DNA of 15,080 bases from CAXXOK01 sp036759125 (GCA_036759125.1 DAIOVG010000050.1:1-15080), one strand, 5' to 3'. Shown: positions 6,484 to 13,379, counted from the first letter of the stretch. The notes: generated from the sequence alone by a model not told the origin. Numbers and translations: made by a program.

Positions 6484-6513
6484 AAAGGCCCCGGAAGCTG
6501 CCGGGGCCTTTTT
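6484..6513 (+). terminator. Strong terminator shared by the Arc-like gene and gapN
   Basis: AAAGGCCCCGG (6484-6494) and CCGGGGCCTTT (6501-6511) form an 11-bp perfect stem with a 6-base loop and a T tract on the plus strand. It lies between two convergent genes. On the minus strand it follows the gapN stop by about 30 bases with a shorter CTTTCG tail, so it may work both ways. Confidence 0.9.
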
Positions 6514-6539
6514 ATCTATCATGGATTCGCTGCCTGGCA

Positions 6540-8009
6540 CTAGACCGGCTTGCTTTCCAGCAAATTGAACACTATGGCTTTGGGCCGTGTCATCGCCTCA
6601 ATGGCGTACTTCACGCCCTGTGTGCCCATGCCGGACGCCTTGACGCCCAGAAACGGGAAATGATCCGGTCCGCGCTCGGTTTTGTTGTTGATCTGCACGG
6701 TGCCGACCTCCAGCCGGTTGGCAATATAGAACGCGTCGTGGATGTCCTTGGTAAACACCGACGACTGCAAGCCGTATTCAGAGCGGTTGGCAATATCGAT
6801 GGCCTCGTCGATATCCTTCACACGCAGGATGGGCAATACGGGGCCGAAGGGCTCTTCCCAGGCCAGGCGCATTTCGGTTGTCACCTGATCGACCAGCGTC
6901 GGCGTAATCAGATCACCCTCACGGGTGCCGCCCGTCAGGACCATCGCGCCCTTGGCTGCCGCGTCCTCAATCAGACCCATGACAAAATCCGCCGCCTGGG
7001 TGTTGATCAGGGGGACGATGGTCGCGTTCTCGCGTGGATCGCCGACCTTGAGCTTCCCGATACCCTCCAGCAGCCTGGGAATGAGCTGATCGGCCACAGA
7101 ATCCGTTGCCAGGATGCGTTTCACCGCCGTGCAGCGCTGCCCGGCATACGCATACGCGCCGGAGATGATCGTCTGCGCCGCAAAATCCAGATCTGCGTCG
7201 GCAAGCACAATGGCCGCGTCCTTGCCGCCCAGCTCCAGCATCAGCGGCACCATGCCCGCCTCCTTGGCGATGCGGCGGCCAACCGCCGTGCTGCCGGTGA
7301 AGTTGATAAAATTAACGCCCGGATGGGTGACGATATAATCTCCGATCTCGCTTCCGCGCCCGGTGATGGTATTCAGCACGCCCTTGGGCAAGCCGGCCTC
7401 CTGCAAAATATCGGCCAGGTACAGCGCACTGATGGCACCCTGGCTGGCAGGCTTTAAGAGCACCGCGTTGCCGCCGATGAGCGCCGGGGCGATTTTGGAC
7501 GCCGACAGGTTGATTGGATAATTGAAGGGTGAGATGGCTAGCACCGTACCCAGCGGCACTCGGCTGACATAGGAAACCTTGTTCTTGGAACCGCCGGGGA
7601 AGTTATCGCCGCTGATGGCCTCCCCCGCCATGCTCTTGCCCGCATCAGCGGTATAGCGGAAGAAGTCCGCCGTACGCTGAACCTCAAACCAGGCGGATTT
7701 CTTGTCCTTGGCGATTTCCATGGTCAGCACGGCTGCAATCTCGTCGGCATGCTGTTCCAGCAAGTCTGCCGCACGGTAAAAGACGCTCGCCCGCTCATGA
7801 ATGGGCGTATTGGCCCACACAGGCAGGCTATCCTTGGTGTTCTGGATGGCCCTGTCCACATCCTCGCGGCTCATGGCGGGCACGCGCCCCACCAGGGAAC
7901 CGTCCACCGGGGACAGGATGGTCAGGAACTTGCTGGAGGACGCCTCCACCCATTTGCCGTCAAACAGGTTGCAAAAGTCCTTTTCTCCGTTGCACATATG
8001 CTGAAACAT
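6540..8009 (-). CDS. gapN: NADP-dependent non-phosphorylating glyceraldehyde-3-phosphate dehydrogenase
   Basis: GapN oxidises glyceraldehyde-3-phosphate directly to 3-phosphoglycerate with NADP+, skipping the ATP-forming step of glycolysis and making NADPH. It is a soluble aldehyde dehydrogenase of 489 residues, against about 475 in Streptococcus GapN. Visible features are SPFNYPINLSASKIAPALIGGN (split: SPFNYP at 160-165 and SKIAPALIGGN at 171-181), TGSTAVGRR (238-246), LELGGKD (258-264) with general base E259, and GQRCTAVKR (290-298) with nucleophile C293. TERGPDHFPFLG and GVKYAIEAMT near the C-terminus are GapN-specific rather than general aldehyde dehydrogenase features. ATG at 8009 is chosen because GAGGG stands 7 bases upstream; the in-frame TTG at 8015 would be too close to it. 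The gene is monocistronic with its own promoter. Confidence 0.93.
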   Translation of the reverse strand: MFQHMCNGEKDFCNLFDGKWVEASSSKFLTILSPVDGSLVGRVPAMSREDVDRAIQNTKDSLPVWANTPIHERASVFYRAADLLEQHADEIAAVLTMEIAKDKKSAWFEVQRTADFFRYTADAGKSMAGEAISGDNFPGGSKNKVSYVSRVPLGTVLAISPFNYPINLSASKIAPALIGGNAVLLKPASQGAISALYLADILQEAGLPKGVLNTITGRGSEIGDYIVTHPGVNFINFTGSTAVGRRIAKEAGMVPLMLELGGKDAAIVLADADLDFAAQTIISGAYAYAGQRCTAVKRILATDSVADQLIPRLLEGIGKLKVGDPRENATIVPLINTQAADFVMGLIEDAAAKGAMVLTGGTREGDLITPTLVDQVTTEMRLAWEEPFGPVLPILRVKDIDEAIDIANRSEYGLQSSVFTKDIHDAFYIANRLEVGTVQINNKTERGPDHFPFLGVKASGMGTQGVKYAIEAMTRPKAIVFNLLESKPV

Positions 8010-8069
8010 ATTCAATCCCTCGTTTTCTATGTCGTATCAGTTCCAAGTGTCGTTCTTCAATCTGTATCC

Positions 8070-8099
8070 ATTATACCCCATAAAAATCGATTCAAACAA
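8070..8099 (-). promoter_or_regulatory. Promoter of gapN
   Basis: On the minus strand, -10 TATAAT (8070-8075) is a perfect consensus about 60 bases before the gapN ATG. The best -35 is a weak TTGTTT (8094-8099) at 18 bp spacing. The leader shows no obvious riboswitch. Confidence 0.6.
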
Positions 8100-8120
8100 A
8101 CCTTACATAAAGTGATGTTT

Positions 8121-8155
8121 CAAAACAAAGCCCCACGGGCAAAATGCCCGCGGGG
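8121..8155 (-). terminator. Terminator of the membrane protein-Xre-flavodoxin operon
   Basis: An 11-bp stem (8131-8141 with 8145-8155) pairs CCCCGCGGGCA with TGCCCGTGGGG on the minus strand, with one G-U wobble and a 3-base loop. CTTTGTTTTG follows. It begins about 10 bases after the flavodoxin stop. Confidence 0.85.
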
Positions 8156-8164
8156 TTTATTGGT

Positions 8165-8650
8165 TTATTGGACAAGAGCCTCGGCGAAGATCATCGCCTT
8201 TTGGATATCGTCTTTGTTCGGTCTGCCTTTGTTGAGGCCGCCGAAAAGCTTGAGGAAGCTGTTGGTATTATAGCCAGCGCAGCCAAAGTCGCCAACGATG
8301 GTATAGCCCTTGGCTTCCAGCGCTTTGCGCAGCGCCGCGTGATCGCTTAAGAGCTTCTTGCGGATGCGGCTCTCATCCATCATGGCGAGGCGCGGCATGC
8401 CGTCGGTGGAGAACAGAAACGCCCTCCTGCCCCCGGCCGGATGCAACGCCTCCGCCAGCTTGAGCAGCTGCGTGTGATGCTTTGCGCTGTAGATGCCAGA
8501 CCCGAATCCCACAAGATCGTAAGCGGCCAGCGTATCCGGCTGTACCTGACTTGGGGTAACGATCTCCGCCTGTAAACAGTCCGCGATCGCATGGGCGACC
8601 TTCAGGGTATTCCCGTGGTGGTATGAGCTGACGATCAAAAGTGTTTTCAT
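8165..8650 (-). CDS. Flavodoxin-family protein
   Basis: The 161-residue soluble protein starts with KTLLIVSSYHHGNTLKVA (2-19), the beta strand and phosphate-binding loop of flavodoxins, in which SSYHHGNT would hold the FMN phosphate. FGSGIYSAKHH (49-59) and FLFSTDG (78-84) fit the second and third loops that flank the flavin. It is expected to bind FMN and carry or sense electrons; whether it is a true carrier or a small flavodoxin-like oxidoreductase is not clear. A lone cysteine pair is absent: C123 sits in FGCAG and C25 is elsewhere. ATG at 8650 overlaps the Xre gene stop (ATGA) and has AGGAAGGA about 6 bases upstream. The open frame extends to 8701, but that start is unsupported. It is the last gene of a three-gene operon. 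Confidence 0.88.
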   Translation of the reverse strand: MKTLLIVSSYHHGNTLKVAHAIADCLQAEIVTPSQVQPDTLAAYDLVGFGSGIYSAKHHTQLLKLAEALHPAGGRRAFLFSTDGMPRLAMMDESRIRKKLLSDHAALRKALEAKGYTIVGDFGCAGYNTNSFLKLFGGLNKGRPNKDDIQKAMIFAEALVQ

Positions 8651-8913
8651 GCGTGTCCTTCCTGCTGCGTACCCGGCTTGTTCGCGGCTGCGCGTTCGCA
8701 TTCCTCGCAGCTGAATACCTCGCCGATGGGTACGCCGAACACCAGCGCGATGCGAAACGCCAGTTCCAGCGACGGGGAATACTTGCCCGCCTCCACGGCG
8801 AGAATGGTCTGCCTGGATACGCCCGCTTTTTCGGCCAATAGCTGCTGGGACATCTCCCCGGCGAAAAAGCGCAGCGTGCGGATGGTATTGGTAATCGTTA
8901 AATGCTTATCCAT
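8647..8913 (-). CDS. Xre-family transcriptional regulator
   Basis: The 88-residue protein holds one Cro/C1-type helix-turn-helix. MSQQLLAEKAGVSRQTI (21-37) is the recognition unit, followed by EAGKYSPSLELAFRIALVFG (41-60) and VPIGEVF (61-67), the usual end of these small YozG-like regulators. After the domain comes CEEC (69-72), a possible metal- or redox-sensitive cysteine pair, then a polar tail. Only 4 bases separate it from the membrane-protein gene upstream, and it overlaps the flavodoxin gene by 4 bases. The start is ATG at 8913 with a weak GGTGAT-like site, so coupling to upstream translation is likely. It probably controls its own operon through the repeats over the promoter (inference). 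Confidence 0.92.
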   Translation of the reverse strand: MDKHLTITNTIRTLRFFAGEMSQQLLAEKAGVSRQTILAVEAGKYSPSLELAFRIALVFGVPIGEVFSCEECERAAANKPGTQQEGHA

Positions 8914-8917
8914 GCGA

Positions 8918-9400
8918 TCACCGCACCCTGTAGTAGATCAGTTTGGAAACGTCCTCGCCGATTGCGCCAAGCCCCGCTGCGCCGTAGAAGATGTTGAGCA
9001 TCACTCCGAAGGGATAATCAAGCGCAAGCAGCAAAAGCCCCACAACGAAGCCGAACATGGAAACGATCACCGTGATTCTTGAGGATTTCAGGTCGATGAG
9101 CTTGTCCCGCTCGTCTTCCACCATGGCGGCCTTCACCACATGCTCAATGGTTTCGCTGTCCTTCTCCCGCTCTTGCACCGCAATGGAGATGGAAAACAGA
9201 ATGTGGAAGATAATCTGCACTGCGATGGTCGCCACGATACCGATGCCGATGAAGATCAGCATGGTTACGGCAAAGAACTTGGCGTCGTCGAGCGTTACAG
9301 CCCCCGCGTTCAGCTTGCCGATGATATAGATGTAATAAACGCTGAGCAGAATGACGCTGATCACGATGCTGACGATGGATTTTTTCTGTTGATAATACAT
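8918..9400 (-). CDS. Four-helix membrane protein of unknown function, partner of Xre regulator
   Basis: The 160-residue integral membrane protein has predicted helices at about 8-27, 43-75 (long, or one helix plus an amphipathic end), 107-128 and 131-148. A charged stretch (76-106) between helices 2 and 3 contains MVEDERDKLIDLKSSR (93-108), an acidic-then-basic motif I associate with DUF2178-type Firmicute proteins. I cannot assign a function. Small membrane proteins of this kind are often followed by a YozG-like Xre gene, as here. The start is ATG at 9400 behind a purine-rich GAGGAGAGAGAG leader. It is the first gene of the operon, expressed from a strong extended -10 promoter. Confidence 0.85.
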   Translation of the reverse strand: MYYQQKKSIVSIVISVILLSVYYIYIIGKLNAGAVTLDDAKFFAVTMLIFIGIGIVATIAVQIIFHILFSISIAVQEREKDSETIEHVVKAAMVEDERDKLIDLKSSRITVIVSMFGFVVGLLLLALDYPFGVMLNIFYGAAGLGAIGEDVSKLIYYRVR

Positions 9401-9427
9401 AGTTGTCTCTCTCTCCTCTTGATTGGT

Positions 9428-9441
9428 CGTACCTCAGTACG
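9428..9441. promoter_or_regulatory. Short palindrome at the operon transcription start
   Basis: CGTAC-CTCA-GTACG is a perfect 5-bp inverted repeat just downstream of the -10 element of the membrane protein-Xre-flavodoxin promoter. It could be a second repressor site or an RNA hairpin at the 5' end. It is short, so chance is possible. Confidence 0.35.
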
Positions 9442-9446
9442 GCCAC

Positions 9447-9475
9447 ATAGTATCACTCGTTTTACTTGTTGTCAA
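9447..9475 (-). promoter_or_regulatory. Strong promoter of the membrane protein-Xre-flavodoxin operon
   Basis: On the minus strand, -35 TTGACA (9470-9475) and extended -10 TGATACTAT (TACTAT at 9447-9452) are 17 bp apart. The flank upstream of the -35 (about 9479-9520) is very A+T rich with A-tracts on this strand, like an UP element. This is the best-formed promoter of a protein gene in the window. Confidence 0.85.
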
Positions 9476-9488
9476 GTATTTTTTACTT
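9463..9488. repeat. Inverted repeats over the -35 element, candidate Xre operator
   Basis: TACTTG (9463-9468) and CAAGTA (9473-9478) form a perfect 6-bp inverted repeat with a TTGT centre, covering the TTGACA -35. A third half-site, TACTT, follows at 9484-9488. A bound repressor here would block RNA polymerase. Autoregulation by the Xre protein of the same operon is an inference. Confidence 0.5.
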
Positions 9489-9553
9489 TTTGTATATTAT
9501 TTTATTTTTCCATAAAATGTACCTGGCAGTGCAAGCATGTCACCGGCACAAGC

Positions 9554-9584
9554 AAACGCCTTCGCAGCAACTGCGAAGGCGTTT
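9554..9584 (-). terminator. Terminator of the iron alcohol dehydrogenase gene
   Basis: AAACGCCTTCGCAG (9554-9567) and CTGCGAAGGCGTTT (9571-9584) form a 14-bp perfect stem with a 3-base loop. The T-tract on the minus strand is short (TTTGCTTG). It follows the stop codon by about 30 bases. Confidence 0.8.
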
Positions 9585-9613
9585 GAAGTGGCAGCTTTGT
9601 ACCCTATGGATGA

Positions 9614-10786
9614 TTACTGACAGGCGAGGCGGTACACCTCGGCAATTTCCTTGCGGGTCAGCGGGTGGAAGTGTCCCAGGGTATCGCCGTTATTCAGCAG
9701 GCACTTTCCGGCCATGAACTCGATATCTTCCTCTTTGGCATTGATCTCTTTGAAGCTCGTGGGCATCCCGATCTCGCGGTAGTAGGCTTCCAGGCGGCGG
9801 ATACCTTCCAGCGCCGTGCGTTCGGGTTTTTCAAAGTCCATGCTGACGTCAAATACCCGCACCGCAAACTGCGCCACGCGCTGTACGCGGAACGGCAGCT
9901 GGTATTTCAGGAAGGCCGGGAACATCACCGCCAGGCCAGCGCCATGGGCAACGTCGTACAGACCGCTGAGCTCGTGCTCCATCATGTGCGTGCTCCAGTC
10001 CTGCTGACGGCCGACGCCCAGAACATCGCAGTGCGCGACAGAACCCGCCCACATAACGTTGGCACGGGCGTCGTAATCCTCAGGGTTCTTCATGAGGATT
10101 TTCGCGTATTTCATGATGGCGCGCATAATGCCCTCGCTCATGCGGTCGGTCACCTCAACCTCCGGGGTGTTGGTGAAATAGCGTTCCATGACATGCGCCA
10201 TCATATCCACGCAGCCGCACGCCGTTTGGAACGGCGGCAGGGTGAAGGTCAGCTCCGGATTCAAGATGGAAAATTTCGGCCGCATCAGCTCCGAGTCACA
10301 AAAGCGCTTAAGCTGATCCGCTTCCTTGGTTACGACACTGGAATTGGATGCTTCGCTCCCTGCGGCGGGAAGCGTTAGGATGACGCCCAGAGGCAAAATA
10401 TCCGTCATGGTTGCCTTATGTGAGTACAGGTCCCAGAAATCGCCGTCGTACTTGATGCCCGCAGCGATGGCCTTGGCGGAATCAATCACGCTGCCGCCGC
10501 CCACAGCCAGTACGACATCCACACCCTCGCGCTTGCAAAGCCTGATGCCTTCATACACCAGGGTATCGCGCGGGTTTGGCTGCACGCCGCCCAGTTCCAC
10601 CCAGGCAACGCCGGCGCTCTCAAGCGACCGCTTCACCGCATCCAGCAGACCGCTTTTGATGACGGAGCCGCCTCCGTAGTGAAGCAGCGCTTTGCGTCCG
10701 TAGGCTGCGCACAGCGCGCCGGCCTTATACTGCGTATCGCGTCCGAAATAGAACTGCGTGGGGCTGCAGAACGTAAAATCCAACAT
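9614..10786 (-). CDS. Iron-containing alcohol dehydrogenase (butanol dehydrogenase type)
   Basis: This 390-residue cytosolic enzyme interconverts aldehydes or ketones and alcohols with NAD(P)H. GGGSVIK (38-44) is the cofactor loop of the BDH/YqhD branch, which often prefers NADPH. GGGSVIDSAKAIA (96-108) is the family signature. Metal ligands are placed by spacing at D194 and H198 (CVDMMAH), H267 (STHMMEHE) and H281 (YDVAHG), matching the D-x3-H and H-x13-H pattern of FucO-type enzymes. Length is normal. The start is ATG at 10786, 8 bases after AGGAGG. It lies 56 bases downstream of purA in the same direction with no clear promoter between, only a hairpin, so co-transcription with purA is likely. 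The physiological substrate is unknown. Confidence 0.93.
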   Translation of the reverse strand: MLDFTFCSPTQFYFGRDTQYKAGALCAAYGRKALLHYGGGSVIKSGLLDAVKRSLESAGVAWVELGGVQPNPRDTLVYEGIRLCKREGVDVVLAVGGGSVIDSAKAIAAGIKYDGDFWDLYSHKATMTDILPLGVILTLPAAGSEASNSSVVTKEADQLKRFCDSELMRPKFSILNPELTFTLPPFQTACGCVDMMAHVMERYFTNTPEVEVTDRMSEGIMRAIMKYAKILMKNPEDYDARANVMWAGSVAHCDVLGVGRQQDWSTHMMEHELSGLYDVAHGAGLAVMFPAFLKYQLPFRVQRVAQFAVRVFDVSMDFEKPERTALEGIRRLEAYYREIGMPTSFKEINAKEEDIEFMAGKCLLNNGDTLGHFHPLTRKEIAEVYRLACQ

Positions 10787-10802
10787 GGTTTTTGCCTCCT
10801 AG

Positions 10803-10838
10803 CCAAATGCCCGCGGCATACATCCGCACGGGCTTTGG
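10803..10838 (-). other. Hairpin between purA and the alcohol dehydrogenase gene
   Basis: On the minus strand CCAAAGCCCGTG pairs with CGCGGGC and TTTGG, giving a 12-bp stem with one bulged base and one G-U wobble around an 11-base loop. No T-tract follows; instead the next bases are the AGGAGG ribosome binding site. It may protect or process the mRNA, or partly terminate. It is not a standard intrinsic terminator. Confidence 0.55.
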
Positions 10839-10842
10839 AAAT

Positions 10843-12123
10843 TTATTGTTTCCGGTATAGAATTTCATTGCGTTTGGGTCCTGTGGACACCATACGGATC
10901 GGCACGCCGATCTGCTCTTCCAAAAAGTCTACGTATTGGCGGCAATGCTCCGGAAGCTTATCAAACTCCGTCAGACCGCGGATATCCGTTTTCCAGCCGG
11001 GCAGCTTGGTATACACGGGCTTGCAGCGCATCAGCTTTGGCGTGGACGGGAACTGATCGATGATCTCCCCGTCGCACTCGTACGCCGTACAGACCTGAAT
11101 TTCGTCCAGGTATGCCAGAACGTCCAGGTTGGTCAGTACGCATTCCGTTGCACCGTGAACCATACAGCCGTAGCGGGTCGCCACCGCGTCAAACCAGCCA
11201 ACGCGCCGGGGTCTTCCGGTGGTCGCGCCGTATTCGCCCGCGTCGCCGCCGCGCTTGCGCAGCTCCTCCGCCTCGTCGCCGAACAGCTCGGTTGTGAACG
11301 GACCGGCGCCGACGCAGCTGGAATAGGCTTTGGTCACGCTTAATACATCCTTGATCGCGTTTGCGGGTACGCCGCCGCCCACGGTGGAAAACCCGGCCAG
11401 CGGCGAGGATGACGTAACATACGGATAAATGCCATGATCCGGATCGCGCAGCGCGCCCAGCTGGCCCTCCATCAGGATGGATTTGTTGTCCTTAAGCGCT
11501 TGATGCAAAAACGCGGCCGAATCAATGACAAACGGACGGATTTTCTCAGCCTGAACCTGGAGCAGGCTCATCAGCTGCTCCACATCCAGTAAGGGTTTAT
11601 GGTACAGGTGCTCCAGCAGAACATTCTTCTGCCTGACGACGCTTTCCAGCCGTTCGCGCAGAATGGCCTTGTCGAAAAGCTGGCTGACCTGCAGGCCGAT
11701 TTTCAAGTATTTATCACCGTAAAACGGCGCGATGCCCGATTTGGTAGAGCCAAAGCTATTCTTGCCCAGGCGCTCCTCCTCGAACTTGTCAAAGTCCACA
11801 TGATAGGGCATCATCACCTGCGCGCGATCCGAAATATACAGCTTGGGCGCGGGTACGCCGCGGCTGACAACCGATTCGTACTCGTTGAACAGCTTATCGA
11901 TGTCCAGCGCAACGCCCGGCGCGATCAGGTTTGTGATATTCTGGTGGAACACTCCGGATGGAAGCAGATGCAGCGCAAATTTGCCATAATCGTTGATAAT
12001 CGTGTGACCCGCGTTCGCACCGCCCTGAAAGCGTACGACCACGTCGCTGTTCTCCGCAAGCACATCGGTAATCTTTCCTTTGCCCTCATCGCCCCAGTTT
12101 GCCCCGACGATCACTCGTACCAC
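10843..12123 (-). CDS. purA: Adenylosuccinate synthetase
   Basis: PurA joins IMP and aspartate using GTP to form adenylosuccinate, the first committed step to AMP. The protein has 426 residues, normal for the family. GDEGKGK (11-17) is the GTP-binding loop with catalytic D12. FQGGANAGHTI (32-42) holds H40. GKNSFGSTKSGIAP and GATTGRPRRVGWFD further on are the IMP and GTP sites. The GTG at 12121-12123 is chosen: AAAGGGGAG stands 6 bases before it and the protein then begins MVRVIVGANWGDEGKG, as usual. An in-frame extension up to 12174 overlaps the promoter and is rejected. A good promoter lies about 50 bases upstream. It is divergent from purC. Confidence 0.97.
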   Translation of the reverse strand: MVRVIVGANWGDEGKGKITDVLAENSDVVVRFQGGANAGHTIINDYGKFALHLLPSGVFHQNITNLIAPGVALDIDKLFNEYESVVSRGVPAPKLYISDRAQVMMPYHVDFDKFEEERLGKNSFGSTKSGIAPFYGDKYLKIGLQVSQLFDKAILRERLESVVRQKNVLLEHLYHKPLLDVEQLMSLLQVQAEKIRPFVIDSAAFLHQALKDNKSILMEGQLGALRDPDHGIYPYVTSSSPLAGFSTVGGGVPANAIKDVLSVTKAYSSCVGAGPFTTELFGDEAEELRKRGGDAGEYGATTGRPRRVGWFDAVATRYGCMVHGATECVLTNLDVLAYLDEIQVCTAYECDGEIIDQFPSTPKLMRCKPVYTKLPGWKTDIRGLTEFDKLPEHCRQYVDFLEEQIGVPIRMVSTGPKRNEILYRKQ

Positions 12124-12172
12124 GCTGAGCTCCCCTTTCGTTCCCTCAGAAATCCAAAAAGCACCAACGATC

Positions 12173-12201
12173 ATTATGCCTTACGCGATGGTGACTGTCA
12201 A
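12173..12201 (-). promoter_or_regulatory. Promoter of purA
   Basis: On the minus strand, -35 TTGACA (12196-12201) and -10 CATAAT (12173-12178) are 17 bp apart, about 50 bases before the purA GTG. The leader is short. Confidence 0.8.
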
Positions 12202-12342
12202 CCTGCAGGCCCGCCTTGCCTGCGCATTTCCCCGGTCTGCGTCTGCTTGCGGCAATCGCAGGGCGCAACGTATATGCCGGTAATCATACGATGTCCCAAC
12301 CGTAGTGTTGAATGTATTGAATATATTGCCGTAGTGATACAT
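12181..12342 (-). CDS. Doubtful 53-codon small ORF overlapping the purA promoter
   Basis: The ATG at 12340-12342 overlaps the stop of the 13-codon frame before it (TAATG). The frame runs to a TAA at 12181-12183, across the purA -35 element. The C-terminal half is Arg/Ala-rich without recognisable features. It is recorded because of the stop-start overlap; it is more likely chance than a gene. Confidence 0.15.
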   Translation of the reverse strand: MYHYGNIFNTFNTTVGTSYDYRHIRCALRLPQADADRGNAQARRACRLTVTIA

Positions 12343-12383
12343 TATTTTGGGTACAGGACATTCATCTCAATCGCGTTAGGCAT
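12342..12383 (-). CDS. Doubtful 13-codon leader-type ORF
   Basis: ATG at 12381-12383 encodes MPNAIEMNVLYPK and stops. AGAGG (12393-12397) stands 9 bases upstream. A TATAAT (12399-12404) is so close that RNA starting from it would lose the ribosome binding site. Translation is therefore uncertain. Confidence 0.2.
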   Translation of the reverse strand: MPNAIEMNVLYPK

Positions 12384-12506
12384 CTGACCACACCTCTTAT
12401 TATATATGAAACATAGATCAATTGTTAAGAATAGTATCGCGGTATAATACCAGCTGAATTCTGCGTTCACCAGCAGCTTTACAATATTCACCGAACGTGG
12501 TTCACC

Positions 12507-12535
12507 TTGCGCGGACCTGTAAAACATGTTACAAT
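12507..12535 (+). promoter_or_regulatory. Promoter of purC
   Basis: -35 TTGCGC (12507-12512) and extended -10 TGTTACAAT (TACAAT at 12530-12535) are 17 bp apart, about 45 bases before the purC ATG. Confidence 0.75.
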
Positions 12536-12581
12536 ACACTGACTATATTGACACGCACATTTGATGCGGAAGGATGGCCGT

Positions 12582-13328
12582 ATGGGGATTACCAAGGTGA
12601 TCGCGGAGGGTAAAGGGAAACGTATCTATGCCACCGATAACCCGGACGAAGCCGTGGTGTACTTCAAAGACGAAGCGATTGCGTTTCGAGGGTTGAAAAT
12701 CGGGCGCATCATTGGCAAAGGCGAAATCAACAACCTGCTTTGCGAGTATATCTTTACGCTTCTGCAGCAAAAGGGCATACCCAACCATTTTCTGCACCGC
12801 ATCAACGACCGCAGCATGCTGGTGCTCAGGGTCGACATCATCCCGGTCGTCATCAAGGTCCGCAACATCGTTGCCGGAAGCCTGGCCCAGCGCATCGGCT
12901 ACCCCGAGGGCGCAAGGCTTAAAAACACAGTGATCGAATACTGCCTCAAGGATAAAACCATCGACGATCCGCTGGTTAACCAGACCCATATTACCGCAAT
13001 GGGAATTGCCACCGCGCAGGAACTGCGCGCAATGGAAGAAATCTCTTTAAAGGTCAACAGCATACTCACCGATATCCTCAGCGACATCAACATCGAACTG
13101 ATCGATTTCAAGCTTGAATTCGGGCGGTTCCATGGGGATGTTTTATTATCTGACGAAATATCGCCCGACACCTGCCGCTTCTGGGATGCAAGCACACACG
13201 AACCGCTGGATATCGACCGGTTCCGCCGCGATTTGGGCGACGTGGAAGGCGCGTACCGCGAGGTTCTGCACCGCATGACGGGATATGTACTGAAAAACAG
13301 TGAAGACAACACAGACGAAATCCGGTAG
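12582..13328 (+). CDS. purC: Phosphoribosylaminoimidazole-succinocarboxamide synthase (SAICAR synthetase)
   Basis: PurC joins CAIR and aspartate with ATP to give SAICAR in purine synthesis. The protein has 248 residues, slightly longer than the usual 235-240. EGKGKRIY (9-16) is the ATP loop, usually EGKAK. RNIVAGS (94-100), DDPLVN and LIDFKLEFG (signature 2) with SPDTCRFWD are all present. In signature 1 the conserved glutamate after P-[LIVM] is V90 and a hydrophobic position is K92 (PVVIKVRN), which is unusual. ATG at 12582 is chosen because GGAAGGA stands 7 bases upstream; earlier in-frame ATG (12564) and TTG (12561) lack such a site. purC is away from other pur genes here, divergent from purA. 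Confidence 0.94.
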   Translation: MGITKVIAEGKGKRIYATDNPDEAVVYFKDEAIAFRGLKIGRIIGKGEINNLLCEYIFTLLQQKGIPNHFLHRINDRSMLVLRVDIIPVVIKVRNIVAGSLAQRIGYPEGARLKNTVIEYCLKDKTIDDPLVNQTHITAMGIATAQELRAMEEISLKVNSILTDILSDINIELIDFKLEFGRFHGDVLLSDEISPDTCRFWDASTHEPLDIDRFRRDLGDVEGAYREVLHRMTGYVLKNSEDNTDEIR

Positions 13329-13348
13329 TCCATCACAGTTTTCGCTGC

Positions 13349-13379
13349 GGCACCGCATCGGCAAGCGGTTTTCGGTGCC
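13349..13379 (+). terminator. Weak possible terminator after purC
   Basis: GGCACCG (13349-13355) and CGGTGCC (13373-13379) form a 7-bp stem around a 17-base loop. The tail, CTTGATTTCTCC, is only mildly T-rich. Read-through into the carboxyltransferase gene is possible. Confidence 0.35.

Larger units (their letters stand above)
12124..12581. other. 458-base divergent region between purA and purC
   Basis: It holds the purA promoter (12173-12201), the purC promoter (12507-12535) and no well-supported gene. Minor structure seen: CCGTAGTG repeated at 12300 and 12329, an 11-bp palindrome GGTATAATACC (12441-12451), and a plus-strand TTGTTA/TATAAT pair with a short 15-bp spacer (12422-12448). Two tiny minus-strand frames with stop-start overlap are listed separately. 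No purine riboswitch core was recognised. Confidence 0.6.
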
